This document shows positions 49,953 to 60,783 of a stretch of 64,000 bases of DNA, in pieces. The stretch comes from Symsagittifera roscoffensis (lineage: Eukaryota > Xenacoelomorpha > Acoela > Convolutidae): the NCBI RefSeq assembly GCF_963678635.1, contig NC_087062.1, forward strand, positions 60,307,584 to 60,371,583. The letters run 5' to 3'. Numbering within the stretch: the stretch's first letter is position 1; the number at the start of each line of letters is the position of its first letter. Position numbers and translations under genes: made by a program. A model generated the notes under the pieces. The model worked only from the letters and a program-made list of their open reading frames with translations, was not told where the DNA came from and ran no database searches.

Positions 49953-50366
49953 ATGTATTTTAGGGTGAGAAGACTTTTTAACATTTTATACGTCATGTTG
50001 ATTTTTGCTCGGCTTGTAGGGTTTCTGATAAGGTTTTATCAGCTTTTTTACTGCTGGGTATTTTATCTTCCGATGCTAATTTCGCATTCTTTTCTTTTGG
50101 CACGTTTTTGTTTTAAAACTAACCTTACTCTTTCTGTTAGATCTAGTTTTTTGAAATCCTCTTTTTTTTCTAAATTTGTTTTCTTGTTGTGTATCTCAAG
50201 TGGTGCGAAACTCAGCTTGGCCTCTGTGTTAAATTATGTTAGGGCTACTGGAAAAGAACACAACCAACAATTTATTTTAAAAAAGATTTCGCTGCTGCAA
50301 ACCTTATATTATGAAATCATGAACAATCAATTTGATTCGATTAACGGTTATTTCCAGCATGCATGA
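49953..50366 (+). CDS. Hydrophobic 137-codon ORF, probably not a gene
   Basis: An open frame starting MYFRVRRLFNILYVM with several hydrophobic stretches in the first 60 residues, which is what T-rich DNA produces by chance. There are no splice signals, conserved domain or supporting context. I list it because it is the longest open frame between 45.4 and 60 kb outside simple repeats. Confidence 0.12.
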   Translation: MYFRVRRLFNILYVMLIFARLVGFLIRFYQLFYCWVFYLPMLISHSFLLARFCFKTNLTLSVRSSFLKSSFFSKFVFLLCISSGAKLSLASVLNYVRATGKEHNQQFILKKISLLQTLYYEIMNNQFDSINGYFQHA

Positions 50367-51350
50367 TCATTATTTTCATGGTTTAGAAATGAGCTTGAAA
50401 AGGTTAAGAATGAAGACTTTATAGGTTTTTTGCGGCCCAATTAATCTGCTTTTGGAGGTTTTTTTTTTGAAAAATTTAAATAATCAGACAAAATGAAAAT
50501 ACAATGCATTTGTAAAAATATGCAGGTGAGAGGGTAAAAAATTGCAGATTTTTTAACTCGGGATATCAATTGCGGCTTTTTTTCCAGCCTTTTCCTCCAT
50601 ATTCAAAACGTTACCTACTAATTTTTATGCTGGCCATTTTTTATTTTATGTTTTTCTTTTCCGCGACACCGGAGTTTCAGTTTTGAAAAACAGTTTCAAA
50701 AATTTCATTATCCGATGAATTGATGGTTGGTGATCAACTAAACCTTTGTGAACATATTTGTTCATCATAGTTTGAACATTCGGCCCTGAAAACTCGAAGC
50801 AAGACAATAGTCGTTCACTTTCACTGCAGAAAACTCAAACTTTTGCTTTAAATTGAAGATAAAAAAAAAGAGCATTTTCAAATAAACGGAAAAACTAAAA
50901 GATTACAAAATCTGCAAATGCTTTGAAAAGTTAGCAATACCGTGAAAAAACTGTTATGATTTATTGAAAATTAAAGTTGCGAAATTTGCCATTACTATCG
51001 AAATTGTACCACGGTTAACAAACTCATTAGACGGGTTCGGAAGTTAGATGGGTTCGGAAACTATGCCTGCTGAACTGGTTGCCTGTCTTGAGCTGAGCGC
51101 TATGCGCAGCCTAGTTAATCCACTTTCATTTACAGCTCATTCAGTTCTATACAAAAATCGATTGCTCGGACGTTCAGATTTCAGAACAAAAAAATAGTAA
51201 GGGCATGCCAGTTTTTCTTGAGGAACGGCAGGCCAAGGGTGACAGGGAATTGATATCGAATAAGAATATCAGTGAAGACAAAATGTTCACATATAACAGC
51301 CAGGCAATTGTTTTAGTATTAACAGCCAGTCACTCCGACGAAAGGGTGTT
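50367..51350. other. No gene recognised
   Basis: AT-rich spacer. A small direct repeat of 'gggttcggaa' occurs at about 51034-51058, next to a GC-richer strip at 51060-51115. Nothing else is delimited. Confidence 0.4.
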
Positions 51351-51359
51351 AGTCCACAT

Positions 51360-51807
51360 GTCATAATGGATGAAAAGTATATTGAAGACTTGATAGAACA
51401 AAGCAATACTTTCAAAAAATGTTTCAACAATACAAACAACTATTCAATGCCCAGTCTAATAGTTTGCTGACGGTGTGAATTATGAATCAGGCTACTCCGC
51501 GAGTTGCAAATTTGGATCATGACGACATATCGAAGTTTCGTGAAATCAAGATTAACGGCATATTAGTGATTATCTGGTTTCAATGGCTAAAGAGAATCGC
51601 TCAAACCCGAATTTTATTGGATCCGTATTCAAGGACTTCCAAAAAACTCAAAATTACAGAGATCAAATAATTAAATGCAGCAAGCCTGCATTTTTCATCA
51701 ATTTCTCCACTGTAAGCAAAAAAGAACACAAACAACTTTTAAATGTAAGTAATCAATCATTGCGCAGCCATCATGACCCGCAACAAGTTTTGCTAGTCCA
51801 CTTATAA
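51360..51807 (+). pseudogene. Decayed coding remnant, family unknown
   Basis: A protein-like sequence continues across frames. It starts 'MDEKYIEDLIEQSNTFKKCF' at about 51366, continues 'TPRVANLDHDDISKFREI' at 51488-51545, and then shifts near 51565-51585 into 'SMAKENRSNPNFIGSVFKDF' at about 51577-51640. The length and codon texture suggest an old transposon ORF (gag-like is possible), but no diagnostic motif is present. Confidence 0.3.
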
Positions 51808-54800
51808 ATCTTCCAATGATTACAAATTTCGCAAAATATGTCTCACTGATTATAATCCGAGTGAAATGTATATAATTTCAGATTGTCAAAAAACAGTAGC
51901 GCTCATCGGCAGGGCAAAAAGGAGGGGCTCGGCGAAATTTGTGCTGGAGAAGATTATTTTTGAAACATCGAAAAAAAATGAATAAGGTTTAGCAATTCTG
52001 TTGAATTAACATTTGATAGTTTTATGGTTTACAATCTAAGCGTAACATATAGGGCGCCTGCTTTGAAGTTTGATAAAATTTTGAAATATTTGACAATATG
52101 CTCAACATTATTTTTTTTAAAAGTCTTAATCGATCGGAGATTTTGATCCTGACTTGTTTTCTATGAAGCTATCCCAACAAGATTACACGACCTTATCCTT
52201 TTGTTTTTTGGTTTGTTTTCCTTAGTGAAATAACAAGAGAAATTTCGCAAAGTGCGACATTTTTGATCAATATATTTTGATCAGCCATGCAAAACTGGTC
52301 GCAATAGATTTCGAAGTTTATGCGTTTTTGACGAAAACCTACAAAATCCTCAGCGGATAAAATCAAAGACAAATTGAGAATTTTTTTTCACGATGATTGG
52401 TAAATCAGTGGCGTGCAACTTAATTGAAATTGAGTAAAAACCAAAATTGAAAAAAAAAATTAACAGTTTTTTAGAAAAATGCGACTGATCATGATTTTTC
52501 ATCAATTTTCAATAATTGGAAAAACAAGCGACAGTGTGATCATGACAGTGTGAGAATCAAAAGATAAAATTGCGTATGCCAGTCAACCAATTTTACTTAA
52601 TTTCACATTTTAATGATAGCATTGTCAAAGTATTTTTCCGTCGGTATTTAAGTTTGCAGAAGTAATTAATTCCCCTCATAAATCTTTTGTAATTCCGGTG
52701 CTCATCCAATCGCTGGAATAACAAAACTTCAGAATGTCAGAAAAGAAAGCGTATGGCTTTGCCTTTGTTTTCCTGGCACAAAAAGCTTTCTAAACTGTCA
52801 AAGATTCAGTTTCATGCAAAGGCAAAAAACATGAATACAAGGGATTAAGGAATAAATCTTTATTTTGATGAGAAAAATATTTCAAACGATTGCAATTTTT
52901 TGAGAAGATTTATTTATGCCAAAACTGAAAGGTTCATTTTTGAAAATGGTGTTTTCCAAAAATCAGGTTTACGAATAAATTTTTTTCTAAAATATACGAT
53001 TTACATCAAAAAGCATAATAGTCATTGAACTGCATCATTTGTTGCTGAGGATAATATATAAAATTTTTGTGACCAAAAACAGAAAGTCGGAAAATATTCA
53101 ACCGATCTTAAAACTGTGGATGAGTGGGGTGCATCTAACGAACTAACTATCAGCAAGTCGAAATTAAAACTGATGCCATTTTGAAAAAAAAAGACAATAA
53201 CAAAAGTTATGTTACCCTTGCTGGTGAAAGTTTTTTAAAAAAAAAACAGCAGCTTCAGTTTTTTTGGAACTTGAATGGACAATGGGTTCAGTTTTTGAGA
53301 TCATGTCGGCAATGTTTGCAAAAAAAACTGCAAAATTATAAGTCTTGAGCAACTTGCTTCATATGGTTTGAGTGCGTACGATTATTTATCGAGAAATTAT
53401 TTAATTAAAGTTCTTCTTGCTCAGAAGAAAAGGATTCGTGCAATTTTTTTCATTAGTAAAAATGATCAAAATAAAAACGAACAATTATGATGAACACAAA
53501 ACTGAGGCAGTGTCTGTTAGACCAAGATTCAACAACTTGTCTTCGCTCAATAGGATTACAAACAGTAAGCATTTTTTAACTACAAAAGTAAAAATTACAA
53601 AGTAAAAACTTCAATTATTTTGGTGTAAGAACTAAAATGTACACACCAAAGGTTCATGATGGTTCTATTAGGCTAACGAAGTGCTATAAGCAGCAAAACA
53701 ATTTAGTCTCAAAAATCTAACAAAATGTCTGATTTTTAATTTTGGAAAATTTCGCAACCTTTATAGTTAAGAAAACATGGGAATTTCCTTCAGCTGTTGC
53801 TTACTAGTCTCTTAGAGTTTTTTTTCAAAATCAATCTCATTTGAAGGAAGCCAGCATTAGATGCTGCTACTTGATAGTGACCTTGAAGCACTGAATTTAT
53901 TACTCATTTGGAATCTACAGCTGCAGTTGAATTCAAGTTTTCATTCTTTTAACTTGACATCGTAACGTGTGTTTTGATTTTTTACACAAAGACCAATTAA
54001 AATATTTTGAAAATTTAGATTTCTAGTGGCAATAAATGAGAAATATTTTTTACTCATCATTCATACTTATATAACCGTCTATGCTTATAGAAAAAAAAAT
54101 TGAATAGAAAACTTTGGTGAAAATTTGAATTATTGAAATAATTTGCATCTTAGCACAAAATTAGTCACAGATCAAAAATTAACAAATAACTTCAACTTTT
54201 GAGGATCAATTTAAACTCAAAAAATGATAAGATAAGGCTTGCTAAAGGAAAATGTGAACAAAAACTAATTTTTTGATTTGTTAAGTTTTGATGCGTTAAG
54301 TTTTTAATTGTTGCATGAATCACTGAAGTGTATTTTCTAATCTCTGGTCATTTTGCACCTTTAGCTTGAGGCACAAAAACGTGAGAAAACGTTTTTGAAT
54401 TTAAAATTACAATGCAAGAAACTAAATGGATGGATGTGAAAATTTAAAACTCAAAAGCGTTCAGTCAAGACACAATTACAGTTTTTCCAATAAAAAGTCC
54501 TAGGTTCAGTTTTTCCTTTTAGTTTTCATAGTTATTTTTTCTTGACTACTTTATGAACTCTTCAAGAGCACTGCGGAAGGGAACTCTTATGCCGAAAGTA
54601 GTAAGTCGCCGTCCATGTTGATTGTGAAAAAATGGAGTTCAATAACATGATAATCGATCAGGTCGCCAGAAATATTAAGTTACTTACACTTGCGGCGCTG
54701 CACTTTTGCACAGAAAGACCGGCAACTAGCAGACGGAAGGAGTTTGGGAGTGGGGAATTGACATTAAAGGTATAATTCTAGAAGCAAAAACTTTACTTAG

Positions 54801-55206
54801 AACTTGAATTGTAGAACAAATTTACATGTTATCCTGAAGCTAATCAAGCATTTAAAAAACTGTGGCTACATTCAAAAAATGGCTAATAAGTTTTTTTAGG
54901 TATGTTCACTAGTAACTGCGAATTTTTGTCAAGTTTTTTATTTAAATTATTTGAATGACTGGTGTGCATGACACTTTTGATCAACACTCTATCATTTTGT
55001 ACGTACAGTTAAGTTTAGAATTTCTAAATTTGAACATACTTTAAAAAGTTAGATTACGTTTGTTGCCTACATGATTTAGTTGCATTCTCTTTTGATTAAG
55101 CGGAGCAGAAGAAGTTGGCCATGCGATGTGAAACTTGAGAAGTTTGCAGCGATACAATTTTTTCCAACCCCGGTGTTTTTTATGATTTCATACCGTAGGA
55201 AAAACC
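51808..55206. other. Long AT-rich spacer, no gene recognised
   Basis: No transposon ends or long frames are seen. The exception is a GC-richer strip at about 54555-54770. On its minus strand it has 'SPLPNSFRLLVAGLSVQKCS' followed by a good donor (gtaagtaac), which could be a lone exon but has no family support. Confidence 0.35.
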
Positions 55207-55416
55207 GGCTCTTTTCCAGTTTCCCCTCCTTTCAATTTCAATTTTGAAAAATTTATTTAACTTTGCCATAATGCAATGAAACTTGGTGAACAACTTGACA
55301 ACTTTGAACAGATTTGTTCTTCATGCTTTACAGCGTAACATCACGCATATAGCCGTAATAACACGTTAAACAAACGTAAAACTCGGTATTTTGAAAAAGG
55401 GGACTAAAAAAGAGCC
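55207..55416. mobile_element. GGCTC MITE, subfamily a
   Basis: Ends ggctcttttccagtttcccc and ...aaaagagcc. The interior has 'gattgttcttcatgctttacagcg'-type sequence shared with other copies. 210 bp. The flanks do not show a clear 8-bp duplication. Confidence 0.75.
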
Positions 55417-55595
55417 ATAAAAAACTATTTCAAATGGTAAAAACTGGCTTTTCTAGACCCGGAATAAAATGGTACGAGTAAAGCAATTATTGAGATTTCA
55501 GGGAAGATGGTTCATATTAATTGGTGTCGGTCCAAGAAAAGATTTGTTAAATTGCTAGTTAAAATTTTTCTATAGTGGTTTTGGAAAAGTTAGTC

Positions 55596-56037
55596 GGCTC
55601 TTTTCCAGTTCCGCCCCCCCTTTTCAAAACACCGAGTTTTTTTGTTTGTTTTACGTGTTTTTACGGCTAAATGCGTGATGTTACGCTGTAAAGTATGAAG
55701 AACAAATCTGTTTACAGTTGTCGATTTGTTCACCACGCCAAATTTCATTGCATTATGAGGCTCTTTTCCAGTTTCCCCCCTTTTAAAACACCGAGTTTTA
55801 TGTTTGTTTTACGTGTTATTATGGCTAAATGCGTGATGTTACGATGTAAAGTATGAAGAACAAATCTGTTCACAGTTGTCGATTTGTTCACCACGCCAAA
55901 TTTCATTGCATTATGACAACGCTAATTAAGCTTTTCAAAATTGAATTTGAAAGGGGGGAACTGGAAAAGAGCCCATTATGACAACGTTAAATATACTTCT
56001 CAAAATTGAATTTGAAAGGGGGAACTGGAAACGAGCC
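55596..56037. mobile_element. GGCTC MITE, subfamily a, outer element of a nested pair
   Basis: The left half is 55596-55758 and the right half 55974-56037, together about 219 bp after removing the insert and one target copy. The flanks agttagtc (55588-55595) and agttagtc (56038-56045) are identical. The right terminus has one change (gaaacgagcc). Confidence 0.9.
55759..55973. mobile_element. GGCTC MITE, subfamily a, inserted into another copy
   Basis: 215 bp with ends ggctcttttccagtttcccc and ...ggggggaactggaaaagagcc. It is flanked by cattatga on both sides (55751-55758 and 55974-55981), a sequence that belongs to the outer element, so the target duplication is unambiguous. Non-coding. Confidence 0.92.
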
Positions 56038-56243
56038 AGTTAGTCATTTTGGAAAGTAAAAACGTGAACATGCATTTCAGTTTGCCCGCCAGTGTAATAT
56101 AAATTTCATAGTTTCTTAGTGTTGAATTTCGAACGTTTTGAGGAGGGTGTAGAGGAAAACAGCGTTTTCTGTTTTCATTCAATTGTTTTGTATAGCTGTG
56201 GCTAAAATGCGCGATAATACGATGTAATGTATCAAGAAAGATT

Positions 56244-56444
56244 GGCTCTTTTTCCTTTCCCCCCACCTCCCACGACCATCAATTTTATGGTGTAACGAGT
56301 GGTTTTACAAGGTTAAATATGAAGACCAAATGTGTTTGGCACATCCTAATCAGTCCGCATGTCAATTTTCATAATGTCCGGACAATGTGAACAGTAACTT
56401 TACTTGTAAAAAATTGCAGGTGGGGGAGGAAAGGAAAAAGAGCC
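56244..56444. mobile_element. GGCTC MITE, subfamily b, with perfect 8-bp target duplication
   Basis: Ends ggctctttttcctttccccc and ...gaggaaaggaaaaagagcc. The flanks gaaagatt (56236-56243) and gaaagatt (56445-56452) are identical. The interior differs from subfamily a: 'tggtgtaacgagtggtttta', 'gaagaccaaatgtgtttgg', 'cagtccgcatgtcaattttc'. 201 bp. Confidence 0.9.
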
Positions 56445-56599
56445 GAAAGATTGTGTTTAGAACGCTTTATTTCTTCGGTATGCAGGCGTGAAAGTAGTTG
56501 TTATTCCGACTTCCGAAGCAAGTGACAGAATAATTGTGATTGAGTGATTTTATTTATCCAGAAAAGTTTTTTTAACTAGCAGTGTTTGGCAGAGGTTTT

Positions 56600-56764
56600 G
56601 GCTCTTTTTCCAGAGAGTGGTTTTACAAGGTTAATTATGAAGATCAAATATGTTTGTTTGTCATGGCCTAAATAGTCTGCATATCAATTTTCATGACAAT
56701 TGGACAAAGTGAACAAAAACTTCAAATATAAAAATTTGCAGGCGGGGGGGACTGGAAAATAGCC
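56600..56764. mobile_element. GGCTC MITE, subfamily b, internally deleted
   Basis: Starts ggctctttttccagagagtg, jumping straight to the 'ggttttacaagg' interior, and ends ...ggactggaaaatagcc. 165 bp. No clear target duplication. Confidence 0.7.
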
Positions 56765-57017
56765 AAAAATTTTTTCACATGTTCACACGTGTTGATGCAG
56801 TTTCTAACTTGGAAAAATTTTGTTAAAAACAAATCAAAGAAGAGAGAAGTGGGAAAAAATGGCTGTGATATTTTTCGTAAAGTTATCGGGTTGAGCTAAT
56901 TTGGTCAAATTGACGCACAACAAATACTTTGTGCTAACCACGCCTAAACGGGGATTTAATCAGTCTTAGATTTCGTTCCAAATTGAATTGAGCTAACAAA
57001 GCGCGTGTGGAGATTAT

Positions 57018-57145
57018 TTTTGCTGTTTTCCCTCCCCAGCTGCAAAATTTTCTACATTACATCGATTGACATGAAAATTGGCAACTAATCAGGACATGGC
57101 AAACATATTTGGTCTACATAATTGACATTGTAAAACCACTCGTTA
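57018..57145 (-). mobile_element. GGCTC MITE, subfamily b, truncated, inverted
   Basis: The minus strand reads 'gtgtaacgagtggttttaca', 'accaaatatgtttgccatg' and '...cagctggggagggaaaa'. It stops just short of the next copy at 57159, whose 8-bp flank separates them. Confidence 0.6.
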
Positions 57146-57158
57146 CACAATAAAAGTG

Positions 57159-57356
57159 GGCTCTTTTTCCTTTTCCCCCACCTCACATAAGCGTCAACTT
57201 TATGGTGTAACGAGGGGTTTTACAAGGTTAGTCATGAAGACCAAATATGTTTGTCATAGCCTAAATAGTTCGCATGCCAATTTTCGTAACATTCGGATAA
57301 GGTGAACAAAGTTTCACTAGTTAAATTTTCCATTGGGGGGGGAAGGAAAAAGAACC
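57159..57356. mobile_element. GGCTC MITE, subfamily b, with perfect 8-bp target duplication
   Basis: Ends ggctctttttccttttcccc and ...gaaggaaaaagaacc. The flanks taaaagtg (57151-57158) and taaaagtg (57357-57364) are identical. 198 bp. The interior has 'ggtgtaacgaggggttttac'. Confidence 0.9.
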
Positions 57357-57429
57357 TAAAAGTGATGTTCGTATGAGGTGGGGGAGAGTAAAAAGCCATA
57401 AATTCTTTAAAGTTCTCAAAAAACAAATT

Positions 57430-57608
57430 GAAAAATTTCATCAATTTTTTGAAAATAAGGCTCCCCCCTCAACCTTGCATGAAGGCCAAATACGTTTGTC
57501 ATGGCTTAACTATGCTGCATGCCACTTTTTTTTCATAAGAATCGGTCATGGTTAAAAATATCTTTTTTTAAAATAAAATTGGCAAGTGGGGGAAATGGAA
57601 AAAGAACT
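57430..57608. mobile_element. GGCTC MITE, subfamily b, degenerate
   Basis: 'gaaggccaaatacgtttgtc' and 'gctgcatgccactttt', followed by '...gtgggggaaatggaaaaagaac', match the right two thirds of subfamily b. The left end is replaced or decayed. Confidence 0.5.
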
Positions 57609-57650
57609 GTAGCAAACACTGCTCTATAGACTTTAAAATGGAGTCGGAAC

Positions 57651-57865
57651 GGCTCTTTTCCAGCTCCCCCTCTTTCAAAATACCGAGTTTTATGTTTGTT
57701 TAACGTCTCATTGCGGCTAAATACGTGATGTTACGCTGTAAAGTGTGAAGAACAAATCTGTTCAGAATTGTCGATTTGTTCACCACGTCAAATTTTATTG
57801 CATTATGACAAGGTTAAATAGATTTTTCAAAATTGAATTTGAAAGGGGGGAACTGGAAAAGAGCC
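57651..57865. mobile_element. GGCTC MITE, subfamily a
   Basis: Ends ggctcttttccagctccccc and ...ggggggaactggaaaagagcc. 215 bp, the same length as the nested copy at 55759. The interior is closely similar, but the 8-bp flanks (gtcggaac and aaaaactc) do not match. Confidence 0.82.
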
Positions 57866-59229
57866 AAAAACTCCAAAAACTTATTGTCTGGTCTTATTCG
57901 CAAACAAACCTGGCCGTAGTTCAGAGTAGCTCTGTCAATAAGAGGAAATCCGGAAGACAGCAGAACTGGTGGTACAATAAGTAGACGAATGATTGATGGG
58001 AAGTGGGTAAAGTATAGCAATCAATTGAGACGTAAGCTTAGCTTTGTTTTGTTGGTATTTGGTTGAGGATGAAATATTAGAGTTGGTCGGCGGATGAATT
58101 GTTGCAGATAATTTTCAATTTAGGCACCATACCACGTTAAAACACCAGACGAGCAGTAAAAAGATGGCCTGAAGTCAAATCGATCTCCAATAGGCACGCT
58201 CGTGTAATAATTACAGCAAGTAATAGTTGAAAGAAGTCAACTATTTCCCGATTCCACCATTAATTATCGTCAGTTGAACCGAGGTGCTTGTCGCTGCTCT
58301 TAATGCCTTAGCTGCTTTACTCGGTGTATCAATCGGTATATTCTCATTTGAAAAGAAATAAAGGAAAATGATACTTTTTTCCACCCCATGAAATTTTCGC
58401 TACGTGTTTTCGGGCATAGACAGAATACGCCATATCCTGCTTCATCTGCCATTCAAAAACCCCCACAAAAAATCAAAGCTCCCTGTCGAATTATCATATT
58501 CCGCAAATACCCAATTAAGCCCTGTACGACTAAAATTTCGTTTTCTATCCATAGCTCTTTGAAATCTGTACAGTTGATTAACGAATGTCGCCGCTTTGGA
58601 TAAATGTCGTCGACACAAATTGCTTTAAAAAACTGCCATGTTGTTTTCGTAATTTTTTTGTTCTTTTGAACTTATCGGTAAAAGCTTTCACACCAGAAAA
58701 ATTGAATGCGTAGAGAAGATGCTTTTAATGTTCATTGATTTTTGCCTTAACATGATTCAAAAAATATTTACTGTCAAAATTGTTTCAAAAAATATTTTTC
58801 TGCTTAAAATATTCCCAGAAGCAACTTTTTGACGGTATCCGGTTATACCTCTCTCGTAAAAATTCTCAGTGTTGTTTTATATTCACGTATAGATTGAAGT
58901 GGCCGCAAAAAAAGAATGAAACGTTATGTCAACCCACTGACTTCAAAATTGTGTTTAAATTGTTTTGGGATCTTTTCCATTTTCCCCAATTTTCAAATTT
59001 TGTGTTTTTATACTTATTTTACGTGTTATTGTCCCATTTTTTGGAGAGAGTGATGGAATGATTGGGCGCGGATGATTTTTTTCCTCTAGGGCAACTTCGA
59101 CTTTTTAACTAGCAGTTTTTGAATGAAATTTTTATGCCATATGAATTCAATGCTGTCTTAGCTCAAATTTGAAAAGTCAATACCAGTAATCTTTTTTTGA
59201 AAATTTATCGAGGTTTGATAAATGCTTAT
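57866..59229. other. No gene recognised
   Basis: Contains a small perfect hairpin (aatagttga / tcaactatt near 58210-58235) and a fragment resembling GGCTC MITE subfamily a near 58970-59045. No coding region is supported. Confidence 0.4.
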
Positions 59230-59340
59230 TGGGCTGATTGGCAAAAAGAATGCGCAATATGTTTCGTGCTATTGACGCGTAAGCGGCTATTTAATCCATT
59301 TAAAAACCGTTCCAAACTCAATTGAGGCAAGATTTTGGTG
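59230..59340. repeat. Dispersed Y-core repeat, reverse orientation
   Basis: 'gtgctattgacgcgtaagcg', then 'gctatttaatccatttaaaa', then 'ccgttccaaactcaattgag' parallels the Y core read on the other strand. Confidence 0.6.
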
Positions 59341-59395
59341 TTACTAACTTGTTACTAGAAGTTAAAATTATCACATTGTGTTTGGCTTAGCGGTG

Positions 59396-59643
59396 GGCCT
59401 TTTTCTTATAAAAGTCCGGAAAAATTCACTTTTGAGAACTTCATAAATTTTTCATATTTAAAACTGTGGAAGGTAACATTCAAAATTTCGCTGGATACAA
59501 GCAGCCTTAATTCGGTTATTATGATGTCGCGGTGTAAATTTGAAGAGCAAAAATGCAAATTCAACTTTCATGGCATTGTGAAAACAATGAAGTAATTAGT
59601 TTTTCAAAAACGAAAATGAAAACCCGGGAAGTGGAAAAGAGCC
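59396..59643. mobile_element. GGCTC MITE-like element, diverged
   Basis: The left end is 'gggcctttttctt' and the right end '...aacccgggaagtggaaaagagcc'. The interior 'tgatgtcgcggtgtaaatttgaagagcaaa' parallels 'tgatgttacgctgtaaagtatgaagaacaaa' of subfamily a. The right part of this element was later copied together with the W repeat (61152 and 63496). Confidence 0.55.
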
Positions 59644-60056
59644 CCTTTTCGTTTCGAAGAATTCGACGTTTTAAATAGCTATTTTTAAACAGAATTTTGT
59701 TTTATGTTCTGAAATCCAGTAATGTATTGAGCTCAATTTTAAGGGAGACTTTCTTCTTGTGATCATTTTTGAAAAACTATAGGGATTTGAAAATTATCAT
59801 TTTGGCCAATTTGAGATAATTGCCGTGCAATATGTTTTGTGCTATTGACGCGTAGGCGGAGATTTAATCCGTGTTAGAAATCATTCCAAACTGAATTGAG
59901 AAAGGCTAATTGGTCCATTTAATACTTTGTTATATGCGAAAAATATCACTTTGTACCTTGCCTATTATGAAGTTCTACCTTGCCTAATGTAGTTAAGTTT
60001 TGATGAAGTTCGTGTAGTGAAAAGTGTGAAAAGCAAAGTGTAAATTATGTTTTTTT
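59606..60056. repeat. W repeat, copy 1 (contains a Y core)
   Basis: Starts in the end of the MITE-like element ('aaaacccgggaagtgg') and contains 'ttttaaatagctatttttaa' and the reversed Y core (59790-59905). It ends 'gtgaaaagcaaagtgtaaattatg'. Copies at about 61152 and 63496 have about 370 bp more before the last block, so this copy has a deletion or the others an insertion. Confidence 0.75.
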
Positions 60057-60087
60057 TTCATTCAGAAGTGACAAGCTTCTGAATGAA
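60057..60087. repeat. Perfect 12-bp-stem hairpin at the edge of the pentanucleotide array
   Basis: ttcattcagaag (60057-60068) pairs with cttctgaatgaa (60076-60087). In the related W copy (61950-61975) the second arm is altered ('cttctaaaac') and no array follows. Confidence 0.8.
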
Positions 60088-60088
60088 A

Positions 60089-60676
60089 ATACAATACCAA
60101 ACAATACGATACAATACAATACAAAATAATACAGTACGATGCAATACAAAACAAATCAACACAAAACAAAACAAAACAGTACAATACAGAACCATAATAC
60201 AAAACAATACAAAACAATACAAAACAGTACAAAACAATACAAAACAATACAATACAAAACAATACAATACAATACAATACAATACAAAACAATACAATAC
60301 AATACAATACAATACAATACAATACAATACACTACAATACAATAAAATACAATACAATACAATACAATACAATACAATACAATACAGTACAATACAATAC
60401 AATACAATACAATACAATACAATACAATACAATACAATACAATACAATACAATACAATACAATACAATACAATACACTACAATACAATAAAATACAATAC
60501 AATACAATACAATACAATACAATACAATACAGTACAATACAATACAATACAATACAATACAATACAATACAATACAATACAATACAATACAATACAATAC
60601 AATACAATACAACACAATACAATACAATACAATACAAAAAAATACAATACAATACATTACAATACAATACAATACA
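60089..60676. repeat. (AATAC)n pentanucleotide microsatellite
   Basis: About 590 bp of AATAC units, impure on the left (AAAAC, AGTAC, AATAA variants) and nearly pure from about 60250. Variant units 'actacaatacaataaaatac' (60331 and 60476) and 'agtac' (60386 and 60531) recur exactly 145 bp apart, showing a 29-unit internal duplication. The long open frames on both strands are artefacts of a 5-base repeat without stops. Confidence 0.95.
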
Positions 60677-60783
60677 TATTATATTCTTCATGAAAAATGA
60701 GACCCTGAACTCCATTCTAATTTCTTCATATTATATAAAACCTTGAAATCCATTTTACATTTGTACACTTTCAAATATGATAT

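Noticed and set aside
49953-50366. A 137-codon membrane protein gene
   Set aside because: Kept in the list only at very low confidence. Hydrophobic residues follow from T-rich DNA, and there is no homology, codon bias or splice context.
60058-60715. Long open frames of up to about 200 codons on both strands (YCIVL-type and YNTIQ-type repeats)
   Set aside because: They are translations of the AATAC pentanucleotide repeat, which lacks stop codons in these frames. No real protein is indicated.
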